The notes under the pieces are model-generated. The model worked only from the letters and a program-made list of their open reading frames with translations. It did not search any database and was not told where the DNA came from. This document shows, piece after piece, positions 27,887-37,432 of a stretch of 64,000 bases of DNA. Within the stretch, counting starts at the first letter, position 1; every line of letters begins with the position of its first letter. Source of the stretch: Bacteriovoracaceae bacterium (GTDB lineage: Bacteria > Bdellovibrionota > UBA1018); contig CANFJX010000003.1 of assembly GCA_947447665.1 (NCBI GenBank), positions 1-64,000 of the forward strand, given 5' to 3'. A program made the position numbers and the translations under genes.

Positions 27887-28684
27887 TCAGGTCGAGCGCC
27901 CCCTCCAAGGGTGCTCCGCCGGATGAGCCCCAGGGTCGACTGAGGCTTTACTTTTTCGTTTCCCAAAACCGTGAACTACCCAAATTGCTATTTCGTACAA
28001 AAATACTAAAGGAACCCCAAGTAGGAGCATAGACACGGCATCCGGAGGCGCGAACAGAGCAGACAGAACTGTAATGGCTAAAATAGCCGTTCGCCGATGC
28101 TCCCTTAAAAACTGAGAATCTACTACCCCTAAAAAACCGAGAAGGCAGACGAGCACAGGGAGCTCAAATGCAATTCCAAAAAGCAAAAGAAGCTTCAAGC
28201 AAGTAGAGTAATAAGAATCAATCGTCAACATCGGCACATCCGTGGGAGCACCATAGGAAATGAAGTACTTAAAGCCCACAGGAAAAAGCACATAATAAGC
28301 AAAGCAGGCTCCCCCTACAAAGAAGAGGGTGGCGGCGAAAACAAACGGGATGACCCATTTTCTTTCCCGAGGATAGAGACCGGGAGCGATGAACTCCCAG
28401 ACTTGATGAAAGTAAACGGGTGAAAGCAGAAAAACTGAAGCATAACCAGCGATCTTTAGGTGCGTTAAAAAGTTCTCGAAAAGGTTCGTGAAGTAAAGTT
28501 TTCGTTGTTCAACCGGAAGAACTGCAAAAAGTGGCCTTCGAAGCCAATCTAACATGGGCTCTGAAACGAAGTAGCACACCACGAAACCCACTAAAAATAA
28601 ACCCAGACACCTCATCAAACGAACTCTAAGCTCGTCGAAGTGCTGATAGAAACTCATCGACTTAGAAAAATTTTCTTGTGACAT
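27887..28684 (-). CDS. tatC: Sec-independent protein translocase TatC
   Basis: Receptor for twin-arginine signal peptides, 265 residues with six membrane segments. Family motifs are MSFYQHFDELRVRLMR at the N-terminus, the LFENFLTHLKIAGYASVFLLSP stretch in pieces around 60-85, FYHQVW-type QVWEFIAPGLYPRERK, and FGIAFELPV. The C-terminal 30 residues are a basic cytoplasmic tail (FGKRKSK). TatA/B are not in the window. The start region lacks a clear Shine-Dalgarno. Confidence 0.96.
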   Translation of the reverse strand: MSQENFSKSMSFYQHFDELRVRLMRCLGLFLVGFVVCYFVSEPMLDWLRRPLFAVLPVEQRKLYFTNLFENFLTHLKIAGYASVFLLSPVYFHQVWEFIAPGLYPRERKWVIPFVFAATLFFVGGACFAYYVLFPVGFKYFISYGAPTDVPMLTIDSYYSTCLKLLLLFGIAFELPVLVCLLGFLGVVDSQFLREHRRTAILAITVLSALFAPPDAVSMLLLGVPLVFLYEIAIWVVHGFGKRKSKASVDPGAHPAEHPWRGRST

Positions 28685-28731
28685 CTTTTTAAGCGGGTAG
28701 TATCTGTTAACTCTGAAGGAGAAGTCAACTT

Positions 28732-29424
28732 ATGCGTACGTGGACACTTGTAGTTTTTGGGCTCGTTCTCTCAGGACTGATTGTTTCTGCCCTGATCTTT
28801 AGCAGAAATCTTTCGCCATCGGGTTCAGAAAAGGACTCAACCAGAGAAACGGCAAGTATAGTGGCAAGTCCGAGCCCGTCGACCCTGCCCTCTCCAACTA
28901 CTTCAAACTCCCCAGCGCCTCAAACTTCAACTCAGCCTACTACTGGTGAGACAACGTCGAGCGCTCACCCAGACCTATCCACCGATCCAAATGGGCTCTC
29001 GAAAGCCATCGTCACGCTAAAAACTTCTGAAGGCATCATCAAATTTAAGTTCTATCCGCAGGACGCACCTAAAACTGTGCATCGGTTCGTCGAGCTCATT
29101 CAGCAGGGATTTTATAACAACTTGTCTTTTCACCGAGTCGTTCCAGGCTTTGTGATCCAAGGGGGAGACCCTGCGGGCAACGGTACGGGCGGAAGTGGGC
29201 AAAAGCTAGCGGCAGAATTTAACAACCGCCAGCACGTCGAAGGCACAGTAGCCATGGCTCGATCCCAAGATCCAAACTCGGCTGACTCCCAATTCTATAT
29301 TTGCCTAGGCACCCTCCCTCACCTGGATCGTAACTACACCGTTTTCGGTCAAGTCATCGAAGGCATGGATGTCGTCAAGCGAATCAAAATGGGCGACAAA
29401 ATGACCGCCGTTACCGTGCAGTAA
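28732..29424 (+). CDS. Membrane-anchored cyclophilin-type peptidyl-prolyl isomerase
   Basis: 230 residues. An N-terminal hydrophobic signal/anchor (about 5-25) is followed by a Ser/Thr/Pro-rich linker (30-85), then a cyclophilin domain (about 88-230) with FHRVVPGFVIQGGDP and FYICLGTLPHLDRNYTVFGQ. The catalytic Arg in FHRV and the QGGD motif are present. Acts on periplasmic proline bonds. AAGGAG lies 10 bases before ATG. Divergent from tatC. Confidence 0.92.
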   Translation: MRTWTLVVFGLVLSGLIVSALIFSRNLSPSGSEKDSTRETASIVASPSPSTLPSPTTSNSPAPQTSTQPTTGETTSSAHPDLSTDPNGLSKAIVTLKTSEGIIKFKFYPQDAPKTVHRFVELIQQGFYNNLSFHRVVPGFVIQGGDPAGNGTGGSGQKLAAEFNNRQHVEGTVAMARSQDPNSADSQFYICLGTLPHLDRNYTVFGQVIEGMDVVKRIKMGDKMTAVTVQ

Positions 29425-29504
29425 CGACAGATAGAGTCGACCAAAGCGCACTCCTAATGAATCAACCGAGCTCATAGGACTTGGACTACCTGGGCGATGG
29501 AAGA

Positions 29505-30116
29505 TTACTGCCAATCTTTACGTAAAGTCTTGTTCGGCAAAATTCCCGCTTCTTGAAGGGCTTTAGCCGCTCGGTCGCTCCTAGTCTTGATCCAAAGCTC
29601 ATAGAGACGTAGAAGATCTTTTTCAGCCCGAGGTGAGGTTTTATCGCTAATCTCCGCAAGAACCTCAACTAAGGCACCAAATTTTTCAGCGAGCTCTCCA
29701 AAGAGCGCTCGAAGATTCTCTTCGCTCGCCTGGGCTGCGGCATGCTGGTAGGCCGTTCCACCCATGCCAATGTAATAGTCCACATCGACCAACTTCCGAT
29801 TAAGGCTCGCCTGGAAAAAACCTGCAGTATACAAAGAAACATCCCCCAGATGCCTAAAAAACACCCCCTGGCGATCTTTTGGCTGCTCGAGAGCTTCCTT
29901 CAAGAGGAGAGCAAGCGGCTCGTTCTTCTTTACCCCTCCTTGGACATCTGCAGCATAAAGGGACTCAGTGGCAATAAAGCGATTCAAGAGATGAACCAAG
30001 TAGAACTCAGTCTCAGGCTGGGTAGTGACCCTCTGCTTTCCTAGAGCCTCAGCGACCAGTTCACGAAAAAAATCCTGTGGTTGGGCAACCAGTGTCAGAC
30101 CTAGCTTCTCATTCAT
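29505..30116 (-). CDS. Conserved hypothetical helical protein
   Basis: 203 residues from ATG 30116, with AAGGAGG 10 bases upstream; a TTG at 30125 is too close to that site. No signal peptide or membrane segment. The sequence is helical with FFRELVAEALG, TEFYLVHLLNRFI and YYIGMGGTAYQHAA as distinctive stretches. I recognise the style of a cytoplasmic protein of deltaproteobacteria-like genomes but cannot name a function. It stands alone between convergent and divergent neighbours. Confidence 0.8.
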   Translation of the reverse strand: MNEKLGLTLVAQPQDFFRELVAEALGKQRVTTQPETEFYLVHLLNRFIATESLYAADVQGGVKKNEPLALLLKEALEQPKDRQGVFFRHLGDVSLYTAGFFQASLNRKLVDVDYYIGMGGTAYQHAAAQASEENLRALFGELAEKFGALVEVLAEISDKTSPRAEKDLLRLYELWIKTRSDRAAKALQEAGILPNKTLRKDWQ

Positions 30117-30268
30117 CAGATTCAAACCTCCTTATTACTTCATTTGGGAGTTCAAAAACTTTGCCCTATCTTATAATTTTAGACTGTTCTTTTTTCCTGT
30201 CAAATAGTGGGATGTCGTAGACGACACAGGCTTAATTTGAGTAAACTCCTAGGCAAATGGAGCGAGCG

Positions 30269-30880
30269 ATGAGACGTCTTAAAGTTTTGTTTTTTCTGGT
30301 TAATATTTTTTTCATCCAACTCATCGTCCAAACACACTGGAAGAGAGCTGCTGAATCATCCGAAGTTCACGTCAATCTCCTAGGGCAGCCCTGCCTACTC
30401 TCCGGACCCTATGATGACTCTACTCTTAATTTAATTCACTCTTTAGGTCCCGCCCAACTCTATCCGAACCTTTCAAATCTCAATCAGCCCACTGGAACAG
30501 AACAGATCGTTCGCGCCCTCTCAAAAATTCAAAACCCCAAAAACTTACCCGCCCTTCTCGACCGCTACCGCGAACGGCTTACTCGACGACTCCAGCAGCA
30601 GCAAAGATTCATTCAGGCGATTCGAAGTAAGACTCCATCGGTGTCCCTCTTAAAACTGGGGAAGGAGTTCATCCGGGGTCCCGAGATGAAGAAATTTGAA
30701 TCCCTCCTGAAGCAAAAAACAGGTGTAAACGAGCAGCTTTTCGAAATCTTTAACGACTCGATTGAGCCAGACCCCGAGGCTGATTTTCACCGAGCTATTA
30801 AGCAGCTTCAAATCCAGTACAATTGCTCTTTCGAGGAAAGTGAACCTACAGCCGAAACTCCCGGCCGACAAAGTGATTGA
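30269..30880 (+). CDS. Secreted or membrane-anchored hypothetical protein
   Basis: 203 residues. I start at ATG 30269 because GGAG is 6 bases upstream; ATG 30257 would add four charged residues with no such site. The N-terminus RRLKVLFFLVNIFFIQLIVQ is a signal or anchor. The rest is hydrophilic and helical with Gln/Arg-rich stretches (RLTRRLQQQQRFIQ) and two Cys (CLL, CSF). No family recognised. 35 bases before ctaA, probably the same transcript. Confidence 0.72.
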   Translation: MRRLKVLFFLVNIFFIQLIVQTHWKRAAESSEVHVNLLGQPCLLSGPYDDSTLNLIHSLGPAQLYPNLSNLNQPTGTEQIVRALSKIQNPKNLPALLDRYRERLTRRLQQQQRFIQAIRSKTPSVSLLKLGKEFIRGPEMKKFESLLKQKTGVNEQLFEIFNDSIEPDPEADFHRAIKQLQIQYNCSFEESEPTAETPGRQSD

Positions 30881-30915
30881 AGTCCTGATTTCAAGGAGGT
30901 AGAAGAGGGGCACCC

Positions 30916-31821
30916 ATGAGCCCTCAACGACTTCGGAAATTCGTTTGTTTTGTCCTTATTTATACTATTCTTGTCATTCTCTGGGGTGCCTACGTTCGCG
31001 CCACCGGATCAGGCGCGGGTTGCGGGAGTCACTGGCCACTTTGCAACGGACAAGTGCTCCCATCAGGAATCTCAGTAAAAACTCAAATTGAATTTTTCCA
31101 CCGAATTACGTCGGCTGTAAGCTTAATTCTTATTTTGGCCGTAGGCCACTTTACCTTCAGATTATTTCCAAAAAAAAGCTTTCCCCGCAAAGCAGCAGCT
31201 ACTGCCTGTGTTTCCATTCTTTTAGAGGCATTAATTGGTGCCGGCCTAGTCCTATTTGAGCTCGTTTATCAGGACCAGTCTTTGAAACGCACCCTTTCGA
31301 TCTCTCTTCATTTTTCGAACACCCTCGTGCTCGTTGCAGCTCTCGTCCTAGTGGCTGCCAGTGCCGGAAGGGAGGGCAAAGGATGGAAATGGTCAGGCTC
31401 CCCAGTTCGGACTCAATCACTTATCTTTGGTTCACTCTTTTTTTGTGTCGGTATCGCTGGTGCAATCACAGCCTTGGGCGATACGCTTTTTCCCGCGCAG
31501 AATCTCCTCCAGGGAATGCATCAAGACTTCAATCCATCGAGCCACTTTTTAGTTAAAATCCGAGTGATTCACCCGATTTTTGCGCTATTTTTTGCAGCAC
31601 TCCTCGGTCCCTGGGTATTCTCTCACTCGCGTCCTGGGTCTGGTAAAATCCGCCACTACGGCAACGCTCTTTTGACCGGGTTAGCGGCCAACCTAATCCT
31701 GGGCGTCGTGAATCTAGTCCAGCTCGCGCCCGTACCTCTACAAATTTTACACCTATTGTTTGGGGTGATTCTGTGGATTTTATTTGTGCTATTCACTGAC
31801 CACCTAGGCCAAAATCCCTAA
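30916..31821 (+). CDS. ctaA: Heme A synthase (COX15/CtaA family)
   Basis: Oxidises the C8 methyl of heme O to make heme A for aa3-type cytochrome oxidase. 301 residues with eight hydrophobic segments. Motifs: GAYVRATGSGAGCGSHWPLC (the Cys pair), FFHRITSAV with a heme-ligand His, MHQDFN and RVIHPIFALFF with further His. GAGGGG precedes ATG. Implies aerobic respiration with heme A. Its end overlaps the convergent marC gene by 29 bases. Confidence 0.93.
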   Translation: MSPQRLRKFVCFVLIYTILVILWGAYVRATGSGAGCGSHWPLCNGQVLPSGISVKTQIEFFHRITSAVSLILILAVGHFTFRLFPKKSFPRKAAATACVSILLEALIGAGLVLFELVYQDQSLKRTLSISLHFSNTLVLVAALVLVAASAGREGKGWKWSGSPVRTQSLIFGSLFFCVGIAGAITALGDTLFPAQNLLQGMHQDFNPSSHFLVKIRVIHPIFALFFAALLGPWVFSHSRPGSGKIRHYGNALLTGLAANLILGVVNLVQLAPVPLQILHLLFGVILWILFVLFTDHLGQNP

Positions 31822-32392
31822 CCGCTCCAAAAACTCCACTGCGAATCATGGCCACTGCTATTGCAGCCAAGAGAAGCGCCACGACCTTCGAAATAACCAC
31901 AGTACCGTCTTTCCCGATCACCTGGGTCACGCGCTGAGAGTTTTTTAGAACCACCCAAGCAATGAGATAATTAGCCAATAAAGCGGCAATAGTCATTAGG
32001 TAGCCAACGCTGTTTACTTGATAAACGAGGGTCGTGATCATTGCTGGACCTGTAATCAAGGGAACCGCGAGAGGGACAATTCCGGTCGAACCGGTGGCTC
32101 GATGAGTAGGCTCAGGGCTTCCCACCAGATCAGCCAGGGAGACTAGAAGTAGCACCAAGCCTCCGGCAATTTTAAAATCGAAAATCGCGATTCCTAAATA
32201 ATGAAAAACCGTTTCACCAACAAAAACAAACGCAACTGCGACGCTTAGCGCCACAATCATCGAAGTATTCACGATCGCGTTTCTTTGTGGATCCGTAAGA
32301 GTGTGGGTCATCGACACAAAAAGAGGAAGTGTCCCAATCACATCCAAGGCAACAAAAACAGCTACGAATGCAGTCCCAAATTGATAGAGCAT
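31793..32392 (-). CDS. MarC-family integral membrane protein
   Basis: 199 residues with six membrane segments. Family features are FVALDVIGTLPLFVSMT near the N-terminus and VPLAVPLITGPAMITTL near 105-125. MarC proteins were once linked to multiple antibiotic resistance but the function is unclear. No operon partner. Confidence 0.88.
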   Translation of the reverse strand: MLYQFGTAFVAVFVALDVIGTLPLFVSMTHTLTDPQRNAIVNTSMIVALSVAVAFVFVGETVFHYLGIAIFDFKIAGGLVLLLVSLADLVGSPEPTHRATGSTGIVPLAVPLITGPAMITTLVYQVNSVGYLMTIAALLANYLIAWVVLKNSQRVTQVIGKDGTVVISKVVALLLAAIAVAMIRSGVFGAVRDFGLGGQ

Positions 32393-32467
32393 GGCAATTA
32401 AATCTATTATAACTGAATAATTAAAGTATGGCTAGCCAGGACTGCTTCAACGACCGTAGAGAGCTAA

Positions 32468-35155
32468 TTAGCCCACAACACAAGTAACCTGGAACGCCTC
32501 CACTAGGTACTTTTTGCACACTTGTTGAATTTCCCTAGCGGAAATGGACCTAATTTTCTTAGTCATCTGAAATTCGCTCAAGTAGGGTATCTGATAGAGC
32601 GACTCCAAACCAAAGTGAGTCGCCAAGGATGAATCACTCTGAAGATCCATCGCCCTGCGCCCTAGGTAAAACTCCTTGGCTCGGTTCATTTCTTGGGTCG
32701 TCGGCGGTTTTCGAAGCAAATCCTCCAACACCTTGCGCATGCCATCGATGGCTTCCTGCTTTTTTTGCGGGGCGCAGGCAATATAAGTTCCGCAGTATCC
32801 TCGCTCGATCCCTTCAAAACTGACCGGAGAAACCGTGTAGGCCAAGCTCTTCTTCTCTCTCAACTCAATAAACAAACGTCCACTTTGACCACCCAAGAGA
32901 GTCTGCAAAATTCGCATTGCATGTCGATCCTCGGCGGTGATTCGGGTACCTAACCCCCCCACCAAAATATGAGCCTGCTCTCGACCAAGCGAGCGCTCCA
33001 CCCACCGCGGAGCCTTAAGCGATGGCTCATCCTCCAGTTTTTCAGGAAGAAGAAACGGAGAACCCGACTTCGCCAGTGATTGCATCCGCTTTTCTAAATC
33101 ATGCACCCAGGCCTCTAATGAACTCTTTTTAACTGCGCCGCTCACAGAGAGCACCAAACGTTCAGGCCTCAGCCAAGCTTGATGAAACGCGCTCAACTTG
33201 TCTGAACCAATCGACTTCAAACTCTCCAACGATCCCTGACTCATCTTGCCGTAAGGGTGTTTTTCAAATAAAGTTTCCAAAAATAGTTTTGAGCAAAGCT
33301 GAGAAGAATGATCCTCAAGTGACCTCACTGAATCTTCAGCGATTCGGCGAGAGTGTTCGACCTCATCCTTAGGAAAAGTCGGGTCCACCAAGACTTCAGA
33401 GAATAGATCGGAGAGAGCGTTCCAATCCCGCGCGAGTCCTGTCAGCTGAAGCCCCACGCTATTTCTCCCTGAGAATCCGTCCAGGCTCGAAGCTTTCCCC
33501 TCCGTCATAGCCGAAATCGCTCGGGCGTCCCGGGACGACGTCCCCTTCGTCCAGGTCAACGCCATCATGGAACTAGAGCCCCAATCTTTTTCTGCGCTTT
33601 CGACGGGGTGAGCTAACTCCAATCGAACCCCTCCCAAAACGGAGGCATACACACTGCAAACTTGCGAGCTAGGTCGTGGCAAATAGCAGACACGAATACC
33701 CGAAGATAATTGAGCGAATTCAATGGGCAACTCTCCGCTCTTAACGCCCCGAGAAGTCTTGAGCTCTGCAGAAAGAACCGGAGGAAGCTTAACCTCTACC
33801 CCTTCGACGTGCGGATTGAGAAGGTCGTTGGCGTACTTTTCCATCTCCGAGGTATCGAAATTGGCTTCGGCTTTGGGTACCAAAACCACGCCACTCATCC
33901 GTCGATAGTCCAAATATTTCCTAGCCACTTCTTTTATTTTCAAACTGTCCACTAGGCGGAGCTGATCCAAGTATTCCCGGTCAAACTCCAAGTCTCCCAT
34001 GATGAACTTCAAAAATCCGACACGCCCGGCCATGCCATCCGACGTTTGGGTAGCGTAAAGCCGCTCGCTTTCCGCGTTCACCAGAACACGGGAAAGCTCC
34101 TCATCTGTAGGGCCATCCTCCCCGATCCGTTTCAACTCCTCTAAAATAGCCTTCATCGCTGGATTTAATTTCTCTAGGGAATCCATCTCCGCCTGGAAAT
34201 AGAGCATCCCAGGATCTTTTGGAACATACATTCCTCCCGAAACGTCCGTCACGAGAGCTGCTTGATAAAAAAGCTTCTGGTATAAGCGTGACATCTCGCC
34301 CGAGCCGAGGACACCCCCGAGCAAATCCAGAGCTGGAATATCATCATGATCCAATCCCGGCACACGAAATGAGATACTCACGGTGGGCGTTTTCACGTCG
34401 AAGGGTTGGACCCTCCATTTGGATTGCTTTTGAATCTCAGTCTCAACTGGCCTCGAACGAAGGGGCGAGGCCTTTTGCTTCAACACGCGATTACCGAAAT
34501 GCTTTTCAAGGTATCGAATCAGTTCCTTTTTTCGGGTGCCCTTCACGTCTTGAATCGGACCCGCCAAAACAATCCCCATTTTACCGGAAACGTAATTTCT
34601 CCGATAAAATGCTTCGAGTTGTGCCGTTTTTGCAGCCTTAAGAGTTTTAACAAATCCAATTACCGGCTTGCCGTAGGGGTGCTTAGAGAAAGTCAGGCTG
34701 AATAAGTTCTGAAAAAGCTGGCGCCCCGGAGAGTCCTCGTTCTTTCTCAATTCCTCAAGAATAACCTCTCGCTCTCTCGTAAAATCTTCGGTCAAAAATT
34801 TCTGCGGCTTAGCAATTCCGCCAAAGGCATCCAGCACCTTTTCCCAATGCTGTGCGGCACAAGTGACATGATAGACCGTTTGATCAAAGGAGGTGTAGGC
34901 GTTAATATCCCCCCCCAGAGACTCGATCGTCCGAGCCATTTTGCCAGTGGACGCGCGCCCCGTTTCCTTAGCTGAAGCATCTTTGAACAGCATATGCTCC
35001 AAAAAGTGAGCAAAACCAGCCTCCTGCGGCGCCTCATCGGCACTCCCTGTCTTAACCCACCAGTAAGTAGCCGCGGCTGGACTGTCCAAATGTTGAAGAA
35101 TGACTGGAATACCGTTAGAAAGTTCGATTTGCTCAGGCTTAAAAATTTTTGTCAT
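32468..35155 (-). CDS. M16-family (pitrilysin-like) zinc metalloprotease, two-domain
   Basis: 895 residues made of two M16 halves in one chain. The first half has the inverted zinc motif HFLEH at 50-54 and a downstream REVILEEL Glu ligand, so it is catalytic. The second half (about 480-895) lacks HxxEH and is the inactive clamshell partner, with the typical GGQSGRLFIELREKKSLAYTV signature. No signal peptide is visible, so cytoplasmic or exported by other means. Monocistronic. Confidence 0.92.
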   Translation of the reverse strand: MTKIFKPEQIELSNGIPVILQHLDSPAAATYWWVKTGSADEAPQEAGFAHFLEHMLFKDASAKETGRASTGKMARTIESLGGDINAYTSFDQTVYHVTCAAQHWEKVLDAFGGIAKPQKFLTEDFTREREVILEELRKNEDSPGRQLFQNLFSLTFSKHPYGKPVIGFVKTLKAAKTAQLEAFYRRNYVSGKMGIVLAGPIQDVKGTRKKELIRYLEKHFGNRVLKQKASPLRSRPVETEIQKQSKWRVQPFDVKTPTVSISFRVPGLDHDDIPALDLLGGVLGSGEMSRLYQKLFYQAALVTDVSGGMYVPKDPGMLYFQAEMDSLEKLNPAMKAILEELKRIGEDGPTDEELSRVLVNAESERLYATQTSDGMAGRVGFLKFIMGDLEFDREYLDQLRLVDSLKIKEVARKYLDYRRMSGVVLVPKAEANFDTSEMEKYANDLLNPHVEGVEVKLPPVLSAELKTSRGVKSGELPIEFAQLSSGIRVCYLPRPSSQVCSVYASVLGGVRLELAHPVESAEKDWGSSSMMALTWTKGTSSRDARAISAMTEGKASSLDGFSGRNSVGLQLTGLARDWNALSDLFSEVLVDPTFPKDEVEHSRRIAEDSVRSLEDHSSQLCSKLFLETLFEKHPYGKMSQGSLESLKSIGSDKLSAFHQAWLRPERLVLSVSGAVKKSSLEAWVHDLEKRMQSLAKSGSPFLLPEKLEDEPSLKAPRWVERSLGREQAHILVGGLGTRITAEDRHAMRILQTLLGGQSGRLFIELREKKSLAYTVSPVSFEGIERGYCGTYIACAPQKKQEAIDGMRKVLEDLLRKPPTTQEMNRAKEFYLGRRAMDLQSDSSLATHFGLESLYQIPYLSEFQMTKKIRSISAREIQQVCKKYLVEAFQVTCVVG

Positions 35156-35338
35156 ACCCGGCTAGCCTATTCCCAGTAGTCGGCTAAATCCATCTATTTC
35201 TAAGAGCAAATCCCTGGATTGTAACAGAAATCACGAACAATCAAGACCTCCGCTAGAGACCTCTTCCCCTCAGCACTCTAGACAAGCCTTGAGTACTCCG
35301 CTAAAGTCCCCTTTCTCCCGAAAGGATCGCTCTGATTT

Positions 35339-35668
35339 ATGAATAAAAAACTCTACATCGGTAATCTCCCCTTCTCCGCAGAAGAAGCCCAACTCAAGGC
35401 CCTCTTCAGTGCCGATGGGAGGCAAGTCACCTCAGTGCACCTACCGATCGACAAGCTTACCGGGCGAGCGAGAGGATTTGGCTTTGTCGAAATGGCAACC
35501 TTTGAGGATGCTGCCCAAGCCATACAAGCGCTTCATGGCCATGACTTTATGGGGCGACCCATGACGGTTAGTGAGTCGAGAGAAACTCCTCCCGGAAGCA
35601 GCCAGGGAGGCATTCGTGGCTTAGGGGGTCGAGGGGGTCGAAATTCAGGCCAGAGAGGTCGCTTCTAA
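35339..35668 (+). CDS. RRM-type RNA-binding protein with RGG-like tail
   Basis: 109 residues. A single RRM covers 1-82, with RNP2 KLYIGNLPF and RNP1 RGFGFVEM. The tail is Gly/Arg-rich (GGRGGRNSGQRGRF), like an RGG box. Similar small proteins in cyanobacteria and other bacteria are often cold-induced RNA chaperones. It sits 8 bases upstream of hemW. Confidence 0.93.
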   Translation: MNKKLYIGNLPFSAEEAQLKALFSADGRQVTSVHLPIDKLTGRARGFGFVEMATFEDAAQAIQALHGHDFMGRPMTVSESRETPPGSSQGGIRGLGGRGGRNSGQRGRF

Positions 35669-35676
35669 AGGAACTC

Positions 35677-36783
35677 ATGCAGTCACTTTATGTCCACTTT
35701 CCATTCTGTGAGTCAAAATGTCATTACTGCGACTTTTACTCTCTAGGGAAAGAGAAAACTCGCGAATCCGACCCGCAACGGTTTGAATTAGCGCTCCAAA
35801 AAGAGGCCAGCCAACAAGCCCACCTCTTGGACGAGTCGCTGGACACGATTTTCTTCGGGGGAGGCACCCCGAGCATGACTCCCCCGGAATCCATGGCTCG
35901 AGCCTTGGAACCGCTCAATCTTTCAAAACGCCTCACCGCTTCGACTGAATGGACGATGGAAGCTAACCCTTCATCCATCGTTTTCGAAGCTCTGAAAGGG
36001 TATCGCGCCCTGGGAGTCAACCGCATTAGCATGGGAGTTCAAGCCATGCGATCGGACTTCCTCAAAGCACTAGGTAGAGTCCACACGAAAGAAGCAGTTC
36101 CGGAGGCTCTATCAACTGTTTTTCGGGCTGGCTTCGAAAACGTCTCGGTAGACTTGCTTTGCGGCGTTCCAGGGCAAACTGAACAAGATCTCAGCGAGGC
36201 ACTAGAAATTCTCACTCAATTTCCGATCTCACACCTGAGCTGTTACCTCCTTACACTCCCCAAACAAAATCCGATGAGCCGATCCCTACCGGACGATGAG
36301 ACCCAACTCAATCACCTACTGTGGGTGCACGACTGGCTTACCTCTCGTGGGTTTGATCACTATGAAATCTCTAATTTTGCCAAGCCAGGAAAAAAGGCGA
36401 GACATAACCTAAACTACTGGCACGGGAACTCCTACTTAGGACTAGGGCCTTCTGCTCACTCTTTTGATGCCCAAAACTCCCTAAGATGGAAAAACGTTTC
36501 ATCCCTCCATCGCTACGCCGCCCTCCTTGAAAAAGGGGAGACTGTGATCGAGGGGCAGGAATCCCTGGGAACGAAAGAAAAACAACTAGAAAAGTGGATG
36601 CTCGCTCTGCGCCTGGATACCGGCTTTCCAATCGATTGGCTTGAAACGGATTTCCAAAAAGCCCGAGTCGATCTTTTCGAAAAACAGAAACTCATCGAAG
36701 CTCACCCCTTTGACCCAAATCGAAAACGCCTGACGGCACGCGGATTTGCACTCTCGGATCAAATCATTCAAGCCTTGGCTTGA
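35677..36783 (+). CDS. hemW: Radical SAM heme chaperone HemW
   Basis: 368 residues. The radical SAM cluster CESKCHYC at 11-18 follows the HemW-type HFPFC start, with the extra aromatic/Cys pattern that separates HemW (heme delivery to respiratory enzymes) from HemN (coproporphyrinogen dehydrogenase). FFGGGTPSM and the C-terminal HemW domain (HYEISNFAKPGKKARHNLNYW) are present. Fits with the heme A synthase nearby. Confidence 0.93.
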   Translation: MQSLYVHFPFCESKCHYCDFYSLGKEKTRESDPQRFELALQKEASQQAHLLDESLDTIFFGGGTPSMTPPESMARALEPLNLSKRLTASTEWTMEANPSSIVFEALKGYRALGVNRISMGVQAMRSDFLKALGRVHTKEAVPEALSTVFRAGFENVSVDLLCGVPGQTEQDLSEALEILTQFPISHLSCYLLTLPKQNPMSRSLPDDETQLNHLLWVHDWLTSRGFDHYEISNFAKPGKKARHNLNYWHGNSYLGLGPSAHSFDAQNSLRWKNVSSLHRYAALLEKGETVIEGQESLGTKEKQLEKWMLALRLDTGFPIDWLETDFQKARVDLFEKQKLIEAHPFDPNRKRLTARGFALSDQIIQALA

Positions 36784-36792
36784 CTCTGGCAT

Positions 36793-36822
36793 TTGACTTC
36801 AGAGATTCCATACCCATATTAA
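36793..36822 (+). promoter_or_regulatory. Candidate sigma-70 promoter for grpE-dnaK-dnaJ
   Basis: TTGACT (36793-36798), 18-base spacer, TATTAA (36817-36822), about 25 bases before the grpE GTG. No CIRCE element (TTAGCACTC/GAGTGCTAA) is present here and no hrcA gene precedes grpE, so HrcA control at this site is unlikely. Confidence 0.5.
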
Positions 36823-36846
36823 AAAACAACACTGGAGGACAGCGAA

Positions 36847-37407
36847 GTGAATGAGTCGAGTGGTATTGATCTAGAAGATTCAAAAGACCAAGAACGGAGC
36901 CAAGGGGAGATTCCCACTGCAAGTGCTCCCGAAAATTTGGAGATCCAAGGCTTGCAAAAAGAAATCCAAGATCTTGAAACTCAAATCAAAGAGAAGGAAG
37001 CTAGGTACGTTTATCTCTATGCTGAGTTTGAGAACTTCAAAAAGCGATCCATCAAGGAACGTTCGGAACTCATTAAGTACGGATGGGAATCCGTTGCTCG
37101 CGATCTTCTTCAGACTGCCGACAATCTCGAGAGAGCGATGGCTCATGTTCCAGCTGGAACCGATCAAAACTTTATGCAAGGACTGAGCATGGTCCTCAAT
37201 CAATTTAGATCCTCGCTTCAGAAGCAAGGAGTCGAAGTCATTGACAGTTTAGAAAAACAGTTTGACCCGAATTTCCACGAAGCGGTAGGACAAGAGCCCT
37301 CACCCCTCCCCTCGGGAGTGATTACGCGAGAACACGCGCGAGGATACACCCTCCACGGACGGCTTTTGCGCCCCGCTCAAGTGGTTTTAAGCAGTGGACA
37401 ACAGTAA
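36847..37407 (+). CDS. grpE: Nucleotide exchange factor GrpE
   Basis: 186 residues. Starts at GTG with GGAGG 8 bases upstream. A long coiled coil (about 35-75) is followed by the GrpE core with YLYAEFENFKKRS, DNLERAM and the beta-domain end HEAVGQEPSPLPSGV. Releases ADP from DnaK. First of three heat-shock genes in the order grpE-dnaK-dnaJ. Confidence 0.96.
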   Translation: MNESSGIDLEDSKDQERSQGEIPTASAPENLEIQGLQKEIQDLETQIKEKEARYVYLYAEFENFKKRSIKERSELIKYGWESVARDLLQTADNLERAMAHVPAGTDQNFMQGLSMVLNQFRSSLQKQGVEVIDSLEKQFDPNFHEAVGQEPSPLPSGVITREHARGYTLHGRLLRPAQVVLSSGQQ

Positions 37408-37432
37408 ATAGAAAAGGAAAGACGAGGAATTT

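Noticed and set aside
36784..36846. CIRCE element before grpE
   Set aside because: Searched for TTAGCACTC and GAGTGCTAA; neither present.
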